This document shows, in pieces, positions 31,330-42,539 of a stretch of DNA of 64,000 nucleotides. The DNA is from Prorocentrum cordatum (taxonomy: Eukaryota > Sar > Dinophyceae > Prorocentrales > Prorocentraceae), in contig CAUYUJ010001392.1 of the NCBI GenBank assembly GCA_963575745.1, forward strand, positions 417,759 through 481,758. The letters run 5' to 3'. The translations under genes were made by a program, and so were the position numbers. Position 1 is the first letter of the stretch, and each line of letters opens with the position of its first letter. The notes under the pieces are model-generated. The model had not been told where the DNA came from, made no database searches, and saw only the letters and a program-made list of their open reading frames with translations.

Positions 31330-31393
31330 CTCGCACGCGCAACGACCAGAACTGAAGCACAGACTAGTGATAACCCGTGGACTCCGTCCACGG
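31330..31393 (-). pseudogene. PPR-start relic and 8-bp hairpin terminus
   Basis: CTAG at 31364-31367. CCGTGGAC-TCC-GTCCACGG (31375-31393) is a perfect 8-bp stem. The relic keeps GCGCGTGCGAG only. Confidence 0.65.
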
Positions 31394-31957
31394 AATCTTT
31401 CTGGAATGGTTCCCCGGGAAGCGGCGGGGATGCTGCCCAAAGGCACCCCCAGGGGACTCCAGGGGAACTCTGGGGCCCTCTTGGGGCCGACTCGGGGGGC
31501 ACTTGGAACTCCATTGGGCCGTCTTGGGGCTCTGCTGGGGCGTCTCGGGGCCCTCCTGGGGGCATTTTGGGCCAGCTTGGAGCGATCCGGCAGGGTCCTC
31601 GAGCCGTCTTGAGCCGTTGTTGGTGCCAGGTGGCGAGGGCGCGAAAATCCTGGGGCCAGAGTGCGAGAGCGTGCAAATCGAAAGGAAAACCAATGATTAT
31701 GGCCGCCTCGGGCCATCACGGGGGTACTCCGAAGCGCTTTCAAGCTCCTGGCCTGTCTTCGGGCGCTCGCCGGCCGCCCTGGGGCTCGCCGGGGGTCCTG
31801 CTGGGCAGTCGGGGGCGCCCTCCCGAGCGTCTCGGAGCGGTCGGTGGAGCCCTCGAGGCGCCCTGGGGAGCGCCTCCGGGCCGACTCTGGCCTCTGCGAG
31901 CGATCGATCCCCGAGGCTCGGGCCGCGCCCGGGAGCCGTCTGGCAGCCGCTCGATGC
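31394..31957 (+). repeat. TCTTGGG block with class B motif
   Basis: Class B motif at about 31660-31735 (GAGCGTGCAAATC, GGAAAACCAATGATTATGG), matching 25.5 kb; the flank GGGAGCCGTCTGGCAGCCGC also matches. Confidence 0.75.
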
Positions 31958-32029
31958 AGAGGCCCTTCTCGCACGCACGTGCTCCTGCGTTGTAAGAGAG
32001 ACCAGGGGTGACCCGCGGACTGCGTCCGC
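31958..32029 (-). pseudogene. PPR-start relic and covariant hairpin
   Basis: Minus strand reads SYNAGARACEKGL after CTGG, one of the best-kept relics, then loses PPR similarity. Hairpin GCGGAC-TGC-GTCCGC (32015-32029): the second pair is C-G where others have T-A. Confidence 0.7.
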
Positions 32030-32062
32030 TTGCGGGGACAACAGTGCCGCCAGGCGCGCTCG

Positions 32063-32110
32063 ATAAACTTGGGCCACGTGGCCAGTTTGCACATCTCGCT
32101 GAGCAGTGGG
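32063..32110 (-). pseudogene. relic of PPR repeat end
   Basis: Minus strand reads FPLLSEMCKLATWPKFI, matching ALALLSEM...LEPNVI. It lies between the hairpin and a (CTG)n tract, so this repeat seems split by the tract. Confidence 0.55.
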
Positions 32111-32118
32111 AACGCCTG

Positions 32119-32376
<258 letters not shown>

Positions 32377-32509
32377 GCTGTTGCTGTGTGCTGCCGCTGC
32401 TGCTGCTGCTGCTTGCTGTTGCTGTGTGCTGCCGCTGCTGCTGCCTGCTTCGTGTTTCGCGCTGCTGCCGCTCGGGTAATGGGGACGCATTGGCCCGCCA
32501 CAGGATAAT

Positions 32510-32865
32510 CTTGAGCCGCCTTGAGGCCGTATTAGGGCCAAGGCTGGAAATTAAGAAGCATCAGCATTGAGGGCTTATGTTCCAACGATGTTCCATGATG
32601 GCTGTGGCCGCTCGGCGAGGTCAGAGGATGCCCGCGGACTGCGTAGGCTCGGACGAAGTTCGAAGCCACTGCGCAGCATGCTCCCCGTGGCCGGTATAAC
32701 CCGGGGTGCTCTCACAGAGAACTCTCCGACGAGTCGCCCATTCAGACCAGACGGAGCCGATCTTAAGGAGGGGGAGAAATTGAAGGCGCATGAGCGCTTG
32801 ATCTTAATGGGTGGACGGCGCGGTTCCAGAGCTATATGAGGGATCTTCCCTCGGAAGCCTCTTGC
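32510..32865. repeat. 350-bp dispersed repeat, copy 3
   Basis: Diverged from the copies at 22.7 and 28.6 kb but colinear (CGATGTTCCATGATGGCTG, GAGGTCAGAGGATGCCCGCG). Confidence 0.8.
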
Positions 32866-32869
32866 AGAC

Positions 32870-33920
32870 TGTGTCTTGCAGCCTCTCGGGGGCCCCTTGG
32901 GGCCTAATTTGGGCCTCTTGAGAGCCTCATTGGGCGTCTGTGAAGCCTCTTGGGGTCCTGCGATCTTAAAGGGCCCCTTGGGGCGTCGGAAGCCCGAGAC
33001 GGCGAGAACGCTGAAATCACTCAAAAACCGATGGGATTATCAATGACTTGGGCCTCGCAGGAACCTCTTCGGGGGCCGCTTGGAGCCCTCTGGGGCCATC
33101 TTGGGGCCCTGTTGGACCGTCCGCCAGCCATATTGGCGACCTCTTGGGCCGTCAGGAGGCGTCTCGGGCCATCCTTGTTTTTTCTCTGGTCATCCTGGTC
33201 AGTCTTAGGTCGGGCGTGTCCCCCTACAGACGGATTCTGTAGGAAAAATAAGAGAAATGGTCGAAAAATATACAAAAAATGTTCCAAAATACTACAAAAA
33301 GTCGCCCCCAGACTATGATTTAACTATTGTGGAATTCTCCCCCTGTAGAAGAACATGCCCGACGTAAGGTCAGTCTCGAAGCCCGCTGGGGCCCGCCGGG
33401 GTCCGCCTCCGCTTGGGCGGTCTGGGAGCCCTCTTGGAAGCCTGCTGGGCCGCGCTGGGGCGATCTTGGGGGCCTCTTGGGCCGCCGTGGAGCATCGGGC
33501 GCCCGAGAAAGCGAGAACGCTAAATGCCTCGAAAACCGAATGGAAATCGATGACGTTCTAGAATTCCAAATCTGTTCTGGCCTCTCGGGGCCCTCGTGGA
33601 GGGCCTCGCGGAGCCCTCCTGGGCCGTCTCGGGGCCCCGTTGGGCCGTCCGAAACCATATTGGCGATCTTTGGGCTGCCTGGAGGCGTCTCGTGCCATCT
33701 TCGGCCGTCCCGGAGCCCGCCGGGGACAGCCTCGGAGGCCGCTTGGGCAGACTCGGGGCACTCATTGGGCAGTCCGGGGGCCTGCCTGGAGGCCCGGTGG
33801 GCCGTGCTGGGGCGATCTTGGGAGCCTCTTGGGCCGTCTTGGAGCCTCGGGGCCCCCCAAGAGCAAAAACGTCGAAGTCAGCGAGAGACCTAAGGAAGAT
33901 CCATAATTTGAGCCTCTCGG
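32870..33920 (+). repeat. TCTTGGG block with three class A motifs
   Basis: Class A motifs at about 32985, 33490 and 33845, spaced about 500 and 355 bases (CCCGAGACGGCGAGAACGC; CCCGAGAAAGCGAGAACGC). A higher-order repeat. Confidence 0.8.
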
Positions 33921-34083
33921 GTTCTGTTGCTCCCATCGTACTTAAGGACCGCATCCAAAAAATTACTCCGGCGGAAGGACCCCACATGATAATCTGTTTA
34001 GCTTGCCCTTACCCTTTTCTTCCTCCCCCTGACGGACACTCTCCTCTCGCCCGCCGTTCTGCCCTCACTTACTCAAGAGTAAT

Positions 34084-34505
34084 TACAGGTTGCCGATGAC
34101 CCGCTCGGATTACCAACATGAAGTGCGGGACCCATAGGGAGGGGGCTCCTGCCTGAGACTTCCTCACAATTCACTCACAGACGAGGCTCCCGCTTGATAC
34201 TTCCTCCAAATTCAGGCCTGAGGAGCCCAAAAGTGACGACAGTAGTTACAGGGTGCCGATGACCCGCCCGGATTACCAACATGAAATGCGGGACCCATAG
34301 GGAGGGGGCTCCCGCCTCAGACTTCCTCACAATTCACTCACAGACGAGGCTCCCGCTTGATACTTCCTCCAAATTCAGGCCTGAGGAGCCCAAAAGTGAC
34401 GACAGTTACAGGTTGTCGATGACCCGCTCGGATTACCAACATGAAGCGCGGGACCCATAGGGAGGGGGCTCCCGCCTCAGACTTCCTCACAATTTACTCA
34501 CAGAC
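34084..34505. repeat. 161-bp tandem repeat, about 2.6 copies
   Basis: TTACAGG(T/G)TG(C/T)CGATGACCCG starts copies near 34085, 34247 and 34408. Units are nearly identical, so the duplication is recent. Confidence 0.9.
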
Positions 34506-34780
34506 GAGTGAGTGCTGACGAAGTGATGAGTGAGTGATGATGATGAGTGAGTGAGCGATGATGATAATGATGAGTGAGTCAGTGAGTGAGTGATCGAGTG
34601 ATGATGATGGTGATGATGATGAGGAGTGATGATGATGAGTGATCGTGCGATGCTGATGGTGACTGGTGGTGACTGGTGGTGACTGGTGGTGATGATGATG
34701 ATGATGATGACGAAGTGATGAGTGAGCGTGTAGTGATGATGATGATGATGATGATGATGAAGTGATGAGTGAGCGTGTAG

Positions 34781-34836
<56 letters not shown>

Positions 34837-35040
34837 GTGATCGTGCGATGCTGATGATGATGAGTGATCGTGCGATGCTCATGGTGATGCTGATGGTGAT
34901 GATGATAATGATGATAATGAGTGGGGAGTGATGGTGATGGTGATGGTGATGGTGATGGTGATGGTGATGATGATGATGAGGAGGAGGAGGAGGAGGAAGC
35001 AAGGAGGAGGAGAGGAGAGGGAGGAGGAGGAGGAGGAGGA
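34506..35040 (+). repeat. GAT/GAGT-rich microsatellite
   Basis: TGATGATGAGTGAGTG and pure GAT runs, ending in (GGA)n at about 34978-35040. Confidence 0.95.
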
Positions 35041-35480
35041 GAGATCCTGCGCGAGAGTGTGCAGAGAAAACAAGAACACCACTTAGGATGTGGGGAACAA
35101 TTTCGAGCACCCGGAAAAGTGTCGAAACAGTGTCGGACGAGTGTCTCCCAGGGCCCGCCGCGTGAAAACTCTCGAGCTTCGGTACTTTCCTGGTGCTCGA
35201 AATTCTTTCTCGCGATCGAGGCTAAAGTAGGCTGGAACATCATGACTCGCGGGACCCTTGCGGGACACCTCTCGGAGCGTCTTCCTCCCGCCCCCATGGG
35301 GCCGTCTTGGCCTCGGGAGCCGCCTCGGCGCCCTCTGGCAGCGGCTCGGAGCCGTCTCGGGGCCGTCCGAGGCCGCCTGGGGACCCTCCGAGGCCGTCGC
35401 ACGGCGCCCCGCGGGCTCCAGGGCCGCCCCGGAGGGCCGCGGGGCCTCAATCGGGCGCCACGACACGGATGTAGGAGAGA
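35041..35480. other. unassigned with a fragment shared with 48.25 kb
   Basis: GGTGCTCGAAATTCTTTC followed by AGGCTGGAACATCATGA (35190-35245) matches 48270-48325. Otherwise a weak GGGCCGTC-type block. Confidence 0.55.
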
Positions 35481-35510
35481 CTATGGGGCTGACACGTAGA
35501 CTGCGTTCAC
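35481..35510 (-). other. decayed hairpin terminus
   Basis: CTAT, nine bases, then GTAGAC-TGC-GTTCAC: four pairs, one wobble and one mismatch of the usual six. The PPR-start relic beside it is barely recognisable (TCTCTCCTACATCC on the minus strand). Confidence 0.5.
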
Positions 35511-35519
35511 AACATCTGC

Positions 35520-35990
35520 CCGAGTTGGCATGTGGTTGCGCGTTCCTGGGCCGCATCGGCCCCGTCTCGGGGCCCTCAGGGCGGCCTCTGGGGCCACGTC
35601 AGAGGCCCTGTTGGGCCGTCTTGGGCCCTGCCGGGCGGACTTGGGGCCCCCTCGGAGGTCTATTGGGCCGTCTTGGGTCGATCTCGTCGGCTTCTTGGGT
35701 CGCCCTGGGAATGCGGAAATGATCCGAAAACCATTTGAGAATCAATGGTTCTGCTGGTGGAAGCCCTTTCATAAGTCCGCTTAAATGAGTCTGGGGGCGT
35801 GTTTGGGGGTCCCACGGGCCATCTTGGGCCCCCTTGGGACGTTCTGCGGCTGTGTTGGAGCTCTCTGGGGCCATCTTTGAGCTCCCGTGGGCGGTCTGGC
35901 GCCGTTCTCGGAACATCTTGGAGATCTCTTGAGGCAGTTCTGGGCCGCTACGGGCGCCTCAGGGGGGGGCGTGCGCGCGCTGGGGCCAGT
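35520..35990 (+). repeat. TCTTGGG block
   Basis: Includes a class B-like insert near 35715 (GCGGAAATGATCC, CATTTGAGAATCAATGG). Confidence 0.7.
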
Positions 35991-36236
35991 CAGGCCGATT
36001 TTTTATATTCTGTAGCGCCCAGCATTCCTGCCCACACTGCTCCACCTGAAAACAAGTGGCACGCGTGCTCTGGCTGTTGCACATATGAGGAGAGAAGGAG
36101 GAGGAGACGCAGATGGGGGATCGAGGAAACAAGGAGGAGGACGAGGAGGAGGAGGAGGACGAGGAGAAGGGGCAGGTAGGGCCAGGGCGCCCCAGTGCTG
36201 AATCAGCGGTTGTCGATTGGGACCTGCTAATTAGGT

Positions 36237-37030
36237 CTTGCGCCAGGTGCCGTGCCGACGCGGAGGGGGCGCGTTGGCTGGTGGGGCCGGCGCCGTGCCA
36301 AAATCAAGCTGTCAGGACGGAGGAGGTGCGCTGGCTGGTGGGGCCGGCGCCGAGGGGGCACTCTGGCTGGCGGGCTGGCTGCGCTGGCTGGTGAAGGAAG
36401 GATGCGGAGGGCCGGGGGGCTGCTTCGGCATGGCTGCTTTAGAAAGTGGATGCGAAGGGGGCGCGCTGTGAGGCGCGGGCCGAGGGGCTGCATCGACTGG
36501 TGCCGTGCCGAAATACAATCGTCGGAGCTCTTAGAGACCCTGTGCAAGAAAATGACAGAGTCGGGGCGGAGGGAGCGAGCTGGCTGGTGTTTGGGGCGGA
36601 TGCGGAGGGGGCGCGCGGGATGGGGGAACAGGGTGCCGTGCCGAAATGAAAGGGTTGGGGCGGAGGGGGCGCGGTGGCAGGCGGGGTACCTACGGAAGGG
36701 GGCGCATGGGATGGGGGGAGGGGCGTGGCGAAATAAAAGGGTCGGGGCGGAGGGGGAGCGCTGGCTGGCGGGAAGGGGGATGGTGGTGTGGGTGCGGGGA
36801 GAGGGGTGGGAGTGCCGTGCCGAAATGAAAGGATCGGGGCGGAGGGGCACGCTGGCTGGCGAGTGGGAGGACGCGGGGGGGGGTGCCGCCCGGTAATGAA
36901 TGGGGGGAGTGCCGTGCGAAATAACGGGGTCCGGGCGGAAGGGGGCGCGCTGGCCCCCCCCCCCCTGGGGTGGGTGGGGGGGGATGCGGAGAGGGTGTGC
37001 GGCGCCGAAATAAAAGGGTCGGGGCGCAAG
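36237..37030 (+). repeat. GGGGCGGAGGGG minisatellite, left part
   Basis: Irregular units of 30-90 bases built of GTCGGGGCGGAGGGG, GCGCTGGCTGGTGGG and GTGCCGTGCCGAAATA. Long open frames are artefacts. Confidence 0.9.
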
Positions 37031-37130
37031 NNNNNNNNNNNNNNNNNNNNNNNNNNNNNNNNNNNNNNNNNNNNNNNNNNNNNNNNNNNNNNNNNNNNNN
37101 NNNNNNNNNNNNNNNNNNNNNNNNNNNNNN
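37031..37130. other. assembly gap (100 N)
   Basis: Exactly 100 unknown bases inside the minisatellite; the array length is therefore unreliable. Confidence 1.
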
Positions 37131-37960
37131 GGGGATGGGGAAGTGGGTGTGCCGTACTGGAATAAAGGGGTCGGGGCGGAGGGGTGCGCCGTGCCGAAAT
37201 TAAAGGGGTCCGGGCGGAGGGGCGTGCTGGCTGGTGGGTGGGGGGATGCGGAGGGGGTGTGCCGTGCCGAAATAAAAGGGGTCGGGGCGGAGGGGGCGTT
37301 TGGCTGGTGGGTGGGGGGGATATGTGGGTGGAGGCGGGTGCCGTTGCCGAAATACAAAGGGGTCGGGGCGGAGGGGTGTGCCGTGCCGACATAGAGTGGT
37401 CGGGGCGGAGGGGCGCGCTGGCTGGTGGGCGGGGGGGGCGGAGGTGTGTGCTGTGCCGAAATACAAATGGGTCGGGGCGGAGGGGTGTGCCGTGCCGAAA
37501 TAATGGGGTCGGGGCGGAGGGGCGCGTTGGCTGGTGGGTGGGAGCATGCGGAGGGGGTGTGCCGTGCCGAAATACAAAGGGGTCGGGGCGGAGGGGCGTG
37601 CTGTGCTGAAATAATGGAGTCAGGGCGGAGGGGCGCGCTGGCTGGTGGGGGGGGATGCGGAGGGTGTGTGCTGTGACGAAATAAAAGGGTCGGGGCGGAG
37701 GGGTGTGCCGTGCCGAAATAGAGTGGTCTGGGCGGAGGGGCGGATGCGGAGGAGGTGTTGAGGGGGATGCGGAGGAGGTGTTGAGGGGGAATGCCGTGCC
37801 GAAATACAAGGGTTGGGGCGGAGGTTCGCGCCGTACCGAAGTGAAAGGGGTCGGAGCGGAGGGGCGCGCTGGCTGGCGGAATATGCGGGCGATGGAGGGG
37901 GTGCCGTGCCGAAATAAAGTGGTCGGAGCTCTAGACACCCTGTGCAAGAGAATGAACAGA
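37131..37960 (+). repeat. GGGGCGGAGGGG minisatellite, right part
   Basis: Continues the left part. The unit edge GTGGTCGGAGCTCTAGA(C)ACC occurs at 37919, next to the PPR island, and a near copy (CGTCGGAGCTCTTAGAGACC) at 36521, so the array is bounded by the same word. Confidence 0.9.
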
Positions 37961-38065
37961 TAACGTCGAGCTCCAGGTTCACCTCCCGCATCTCGCTCAG
38001 CAGCGCCAGGGCCCGCTGCCACTGCTCACCCTTCTCGCAAGCGCTGATCCCAGCGTTGTAGCTGA
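37961..38065 (-). CDS. PPR repeat island
   Basis: One 35-residue PPR repeat: SYNAGISACEKGEQWQR, ALALLSEMREVNLELDVI. 105 bases, starting right after CTAG at 38066-38069 and ending GTT A|TC. The frame is open upstream through the hairpin (reads DGIHGPALV). LELDVI differs from LEPNVI at two positions. Confidence 0.78.
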
Positions 38066-38094
38066 CTAGGGCTGGCCCGTGGATTCCGTCCACG
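38066..38094 (-). other. hairpin plus CTAG terminus
   Basis: CGTGGAT-TCC-GTCCACG (38078-38094), innermost pair a T-G wobble. CTAG at 38066-38069. Confidence 0.8.
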
Positions 38095-38215
38095 ACATCT
38101 TTCTGGAATGGTTCTCGGAGGAACGGCGGAGATTTTGCCGAAAACCTATAAGCACGGCGGCGGCCGTGACGGCGGCAGCGAGACCGCGCCTTCGTGTCCG
38201 AGCTCTAGCAGCGCT
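38085..38215. repeat. 120-bp dispersed unit, copy 2
   Basis: Closest match to 10135-10260 (GGAATGGTTCTCGGAGGAAC, CGAAAACCTATAAGCACGG). A GTC-rich stretch follows to 38350, and a broken second hairpin (GGGGACTCCGTCC) lies near 38397. Confidence 0.85.
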
Positions 38216-38415
38216 CCGACAGCTGGGCCGTCGCGGGGCCGTCGTCGTCGCCGTCATCGTCGGAGTTGTTGTTGTCGCCGCCGCGAGGCCGCCGTCGTAC
38301 CCGTCGTAGACGGCGTCGTTGTCGTGGTGGTGGTTGTCGTCGTCGTCGTGGGTTGTGGGCACCTGAAGGAGGCTGGCGAAGTCGGTAGGACTGACCCGGG
38401 GACTCCGTCCAAGAG

Positions 38416-38974
38416 GCCCCCAGGAAGGCTGCAGGAGCGAGACACGTCAGGGCCCCAAGAGGCCCGGGAGAGGGCTCGTGACCGACCAGAAATAAGATGG
38501 ATTTTGGGCCAAATCCGGCAGGGAGCGCCGAGCAAGCGTCAAGAGGGCCGAAGAGCCCCATGCAGAGCTGTCGGAATCGTGGCCCGGGCCCTCCCCCACT
38601 GTCGAAGCGCACCAGTGTTGCCTGCTGCGTCCAGCCGTGGCGGCGAGGAGCCCTCCTGAAGGCGAACTGTCTGTGTCTGAACTCGGCCTCCGCCGATTTC
38701 GTCTGGCCCGAGCCTGGGCAAAGGCTGGCATCCTCTCTGCGTCCATCGCCTGGGCCGCCTCTCGGAAGCACGCTCAAATCCTGTGCCACCCAAACACCTC
38801 GCGGCGCTGCGCCGCGCGAGGCTCGGTAACCTTCGCGCCCTTGTGCCCGCACCCTCGGAGACGGGCAGCGCTCCATATGCAGCCACGAGCCGTGTGAGGG
38901 GTGCGCCGAGCTGAAGGGTAGAACCGCTGCGTGTCCTTCTCTGACACAATATTGGTTTCTCCTCCACCCTCCAT
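38416..38974. other. unassigned sequence
   Basis: Low repeat content for this window; open on the minus strand for about 220 codons from 38876, with no recognised domain. A diverged exon cannot be excluded. Confidence 0.4.
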
Positions 38975-39884
38975 CTCCAGAGAAACGAAACCCAGAACCC
39001 CACAGTAAGCGCCGAAGCGCAGGTTTGCGAAAGACGTCTCGCCAGAACCCTGGAGCCCACCTGGGACCTCGCAGAATAAACCTCGAGCGTGGTGTTTATT
39101 TTCCGTCGACGTGGCGGGCCGAGGGATGGTGTTGGGGAGCATTTTCTCGGCCGACCGCGGGACCCTGGAGAATGGCCTTCGAGGTTACGGAGTCTCTTTC
39201 GTGGGCGTCGTTGGTCCACGAACGATCCGGGCGAGACGTCTGTGCCCCATTTGGAGCCTGGTAGGAAACCTTCAGAGTTGGTACTGGCATTCTGTGGACG
39301 TGGCGAGTCGACGAACGTCAAGGGCGAGGGTTAAGTGCTCCGCCCCAGGGCGTCGCGGAAAACAAACCTCCAAGTCTGGGTTTATTTTCCGTGGGTGTGG
39401 CCGCGCCCCGGGTCATGCATTGGAAGGGTAGAGACGGAACACCGCAGAAACAAAACCCGGAACTCCAGAGTAAGCGCCAAAGCGCAGGCTGACGAAAGAC
39501 GTCTCTCCAGAACCCTGGAGCCCACCTGGGACCTCGCAGAATAAACCTCGAGCGTGGTGTTTATTTTCCGTCGACGTGGCGGGCCGAGGAGTGGTCTTGG
39601 GGTGCTTTTGGGGGGCCGACCGCGGAACCATGGACCATGGAGAATGGCCTCGAGGTTACGGAGTATTTTTCGTGGGCGTCGTTGATCCACGAACGATCCA
39701 GGCGAGACGTCTGCGCCCCATCTGGAGCCTGGGGGGGAACCTTCAGAGTTGGTACTGGCATTCCGTGGACGTGGCGAGTCGACGAACGTCCTGGGCGAGG
39801 GTTGATTGCTCCGCCCCAGGGCGTCAGAAAATAAACCTCGAAATCGGGGTTTATTTTCCGTGGGTGTGGCCGCGCCCCGGTGCT
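38975..39884. repeat. 465-bp tandem duplication with hairpins
   Basis: AGTAAGCGCC(G/A)AAGCGCAGG through GCCGCGCCCCGG occurs twice, about 465 bases apart. Each half has two hairpins with AAATAAACC/GGTTTATTT-type arms (near 39075, 39360, 39540, 39830). The last is a perfect 11-bp stem. Confidence 0.85.
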
Positions 39885-39889
39885 TCTGT

Positions 39890-40558
39890 TCCGCCTTGTA
39901 AGAACCTCTTGGGGCCCTGTTGGGCCGTCTGGCGACCTCCTGGGAGCCTCTTGGGGTCCTCTTGGGCCGTCTTGGGTGCGCCTGGGCCGTCTTGGGGCCG
40001 TCTGGGACCGTCTTGGGCGGCTCCGGGGCTGTCCCGCCATGGGGCTCTCTTGGGTCGTCTTTGGCCCCGCTTAGGCCTGTCATGGGAGCCTCTTGGGTCG
40101 TCATGGGCGCCTCAGGAGCCGTCCTGGGACCGCCTTGGGCCGTCTTGGGGCCCTCCCGGGGGCCTCCTGGGCCCTATTATGACGATCTTGGGAGGCAGTA
40201 TTGTCGTCTTGGGCGCTTTGAAAGACGAAAAGCACGGGAATTGCCAAAATGAACGTTTTCCTTGAGGATGGAAAGGATTTTTCCTCGTTAGGGCTCTCTC
40301 GGGGCTCTTCTTGGAGCCCACTTGGAGCAATTTGAGCGCCTCTTGGGCCGTCTGGAGGCTATCTTGGGCGTCTTCGAGCGCTCTTGGACCATCTCGGAGG
40401 CCCTCTTGTACCGTTTCGGGGCGTCTTGGGGTCCTCTCGGGGAGATCCGCTACAGGGTCTCGGAGCGCTCTTGGGCCTTCCTGGAAGCACGCCAAGCCAG
40501 CTGGGGCTCGCGGGGGCCCGCAGGGCCCGAAGGGGTCGCCGGAGGAATGTGTCCGACC
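39890..40558 (+). repeat. TCTTGGG block with class C motif
   Basis: Class C motif at 40205-40300 (GAAAAGCACGGGAATTGCC). Confidence 0.8.
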
Positions 40559-40629
40559 CCCGCCCTTCTCGCACGCGCGGGGCCCTGCAATGTAGTAGAG
40601 ACTAGGGCTGAACCGTGGACTCCATCCAC
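40559..40629 (-). pseudogene. PPR-start relic and hairpin terminus
   Basis: CTAG at 40602-40605, then minus-strand LYYIAGPRACEKGG. It keeps the start of the PPR repeat and then turns into the repeat block. Hairpin GTGGA/TCCAC has an inner C-A mismatch. Confidence 0.65.
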
Positions 40630-40770
40630 AACATCTTTCTGGAATGGTTCTCGGTGGAACGGCGGAGATTTGCCAGAAACCTATAAGCACGGCAGCGGCC
40701 GGAGCGGCAGCAGCGAGAACGCGCCTTGGTGTCCGAGCTCTTGCAGCACTCCAGCAGCTGGGCCCTGGCG
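40615..40770. repeat. 120-bp dispersed unit, copy 3
   Basis: GGAATGGTTCTCGGTGGAAC, CCTATAAGCACGGCAGCGG; shares GTGTCCGAGCTCT with copy 2. Confidence 0.85.
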
Positions 40771-40789
40771 CCCGGCTCGCTCGCCCCCC

Positions 40790-41286
40790 TCCTAGTGGGG
40801 GCAGTTTTGAAGTCTCTCGGGGAGGTGCGTCAAAGTCGAAGCCCATCTGAGGCGTCTCAGGAGCGCCCGGGGAAGGACTCGGGAGGCCCTCGGGGAAAGC
40901 CACCAGGAGCGCAGGGGAGGCTCGCAAGGATCTCCAGGGAGGGCCCATGAGAGCTTGAAGAGGGTGTGAAGCTCAATTGGACCTTAGCAGAAACCGCTGT
41001 TGGGTCGGACGCGCTTCGCTACGTTGGGGAGGCCGTTTTGTTGGAGTTCTGTGGAAGGCGAAGCTCTCTCGGGCGTGTCAGGAGCGCCTGGCCCGCAGAT
41101 TCGAAGCCTCCTTGGGCCTCTGCGGGGGCTGAGGACCTCTCTGATCCTCTTGTAGGCCTCTTCGGGACCTTTAGGGACCCTCTTGGGCCGTCTGGGCTCC
41201 TCTTGGGCCATCTTGGGGCGACGTTCAGGGCTCCGCACGTCATCTGGACCCTCATCAGGCTCTCTTCTGGGCCTTCTCGCGTTTCC
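40790..41286. other. weak TCTTGGG block
   Basis: Scattered CTCTTGGGCC words; no gene recognised. Confidence 0.5.
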
Positions 41287-41299
41287 TCATCATCATCAA

Positions 41300-41375
<76 letters not shown>

Positions 41376-41376
41376 G

Positions 41377-41412
<36 letters not shown>

Positions 41413-41690
41413 GCATCATCATCATCAGCATCATCATCATCAGCACCATCATCATCATCCTCTTCCTCCTCCTCTTCCTCCTCCTCCTGCTGCTCCTCTT
41501 CCTCCTCCTCCTGCTGCTCCTCCTGCTCCACCTCCTCCTCCTCCTGCTCCTCCTCCTCCTCCTGCTCCTCCTGCTCCTCCTGCTCCTCCTGGTCCTCATA
41601 CTCCTCATGCTCCTCTGCCTCCGCCTCCGCCTCCTCCTCCTCCCCCTCCTCCTCCTCCTCTTCCTCCTCCTCCTCCTTCTTGCCTCTATC
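41287..41690 (+). repeat. (ATC)n followed by CTC/CTG-rich tract
   Basis: ATC units to about 41460, then CTCCTCCTGCTCC-type sequence. Confidence 0.95.
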
Positions 41691-41699
41691 CTGCATGCC

Positions 41700-42032
41700 C
41701 CGGATCTTGGATCGTCAATCGAAGGGAATGGGACGATGTTTGCGCCTCGGGGCTGTCCTGGGGAATCCTCGAGGGCAGTCTTCGGAGGCTCCTGGCCTGC
41801 CCTGGGGGCCCTTGGGGTCGTCGGAGCGGCCTCTTGAGCGGCTCGGAGCGCCCCTGGAACCGTCGGGGTGGCCCCTGGAGCAGCTCGGAGCCGTCTTGGG
41901 GTCGCGGGGGGCGCCCTCCAGAGCAGTTCGGAGCCGTCTGTGGGCCGTCGGGGCGGCCTCGTCTCGGAGCCGTCGTGGGGCCGTTGGGGCGCGCTCTTCA
42001 GCGGCTCGGAGCCGCCGGAAGCCACTCTGTCC
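41700..42032 (+). repeat. GGAGCCGTC repeat block
   Basis: Variant of the TCTTGGG block dominated by GGCTCGGAGCCGTC. Confidence 0.65.
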
Positions 42033-42104
42033 AGAGACCCTTCTCGCACGCACTGTTCCCAGTATTGTAAGAGAGATAGGGCTGACCCGTTGACTACGTC
42101 CACG
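42033..42104 (-). pseudogene. PPR-start relic and hairpin terminus
   Basis: Minus strand reads SYNTGNSACEKGL, well kept. Hairpin CGTTGAC-TAC-GTCCACG has one mismatch; CTAG has become CTAT. Confidence 0.62.
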
Positions 42105-42129
42105 AAATCTACACGACCTGGCATGTGGT

Positions 42130-42185
42130 GATGGACATGCTGCCGAAAGGCTGGCATGATGACGTGGGGTTCGAACTTCGCAGTC
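42130..42185 (-). pseudogene. relic of PPR repeat end
   Basis: Minus strand reads TAKFEPHVIMPAFRQHVHH, matching EAKLEPNVI plus the AFRQHV extension seen at 7.35 kb. Confidence 0.6.
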
Positions 42186-42189
42186 CGCC

Positions 42190-42430
42190 CATGCTACTGC
42201 GTGCTGTTGCTTGCTGCCGCTGCTGCCGCTGCTGCCTGCTGCTGGTAATGCGTACCGCTGCTGCGTGTTGTTGTTGCTTGTAGCTGCAGAGAGCTGCTGA
42301 TTGCCAGTTCTGTTTTGCGCGCGCTGCTGCCCGCTGCCTGCTGCTGCTGTCTGCTGTCGCTGTGCGCTCCCGCTGCTGCTGCCAGCTTCGCGCTGCTGCC
42401 GTTCGCTGATGTTTCCTGATGCTGCAGGGT
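42190..42430 (+). repeat. CTG-rich tract
   Basis: Irregular GCTGCTGCC; resembles 7.43-7.60 and 44.50-44.64 kb. Confidence 0.85.
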
Positions 42431-42539
42431 GATGCTCCTCGCTACTTCAACGTTCTGGCGCAACCTGCTATCCAGAGAGGATCGAACAGCGAGAAGTTCT
42501 CGGGCTCCTGTGCCGTCTTCCTGCACTGTGGGGCCTTTT

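Noticed and set aside
34506-34980. Possible CRISPR-like spaced repeats
   Set aside because: GAT microsatellite with irregular interruptions; no constant repeat or spacer length, and the organism is eukaryotic.
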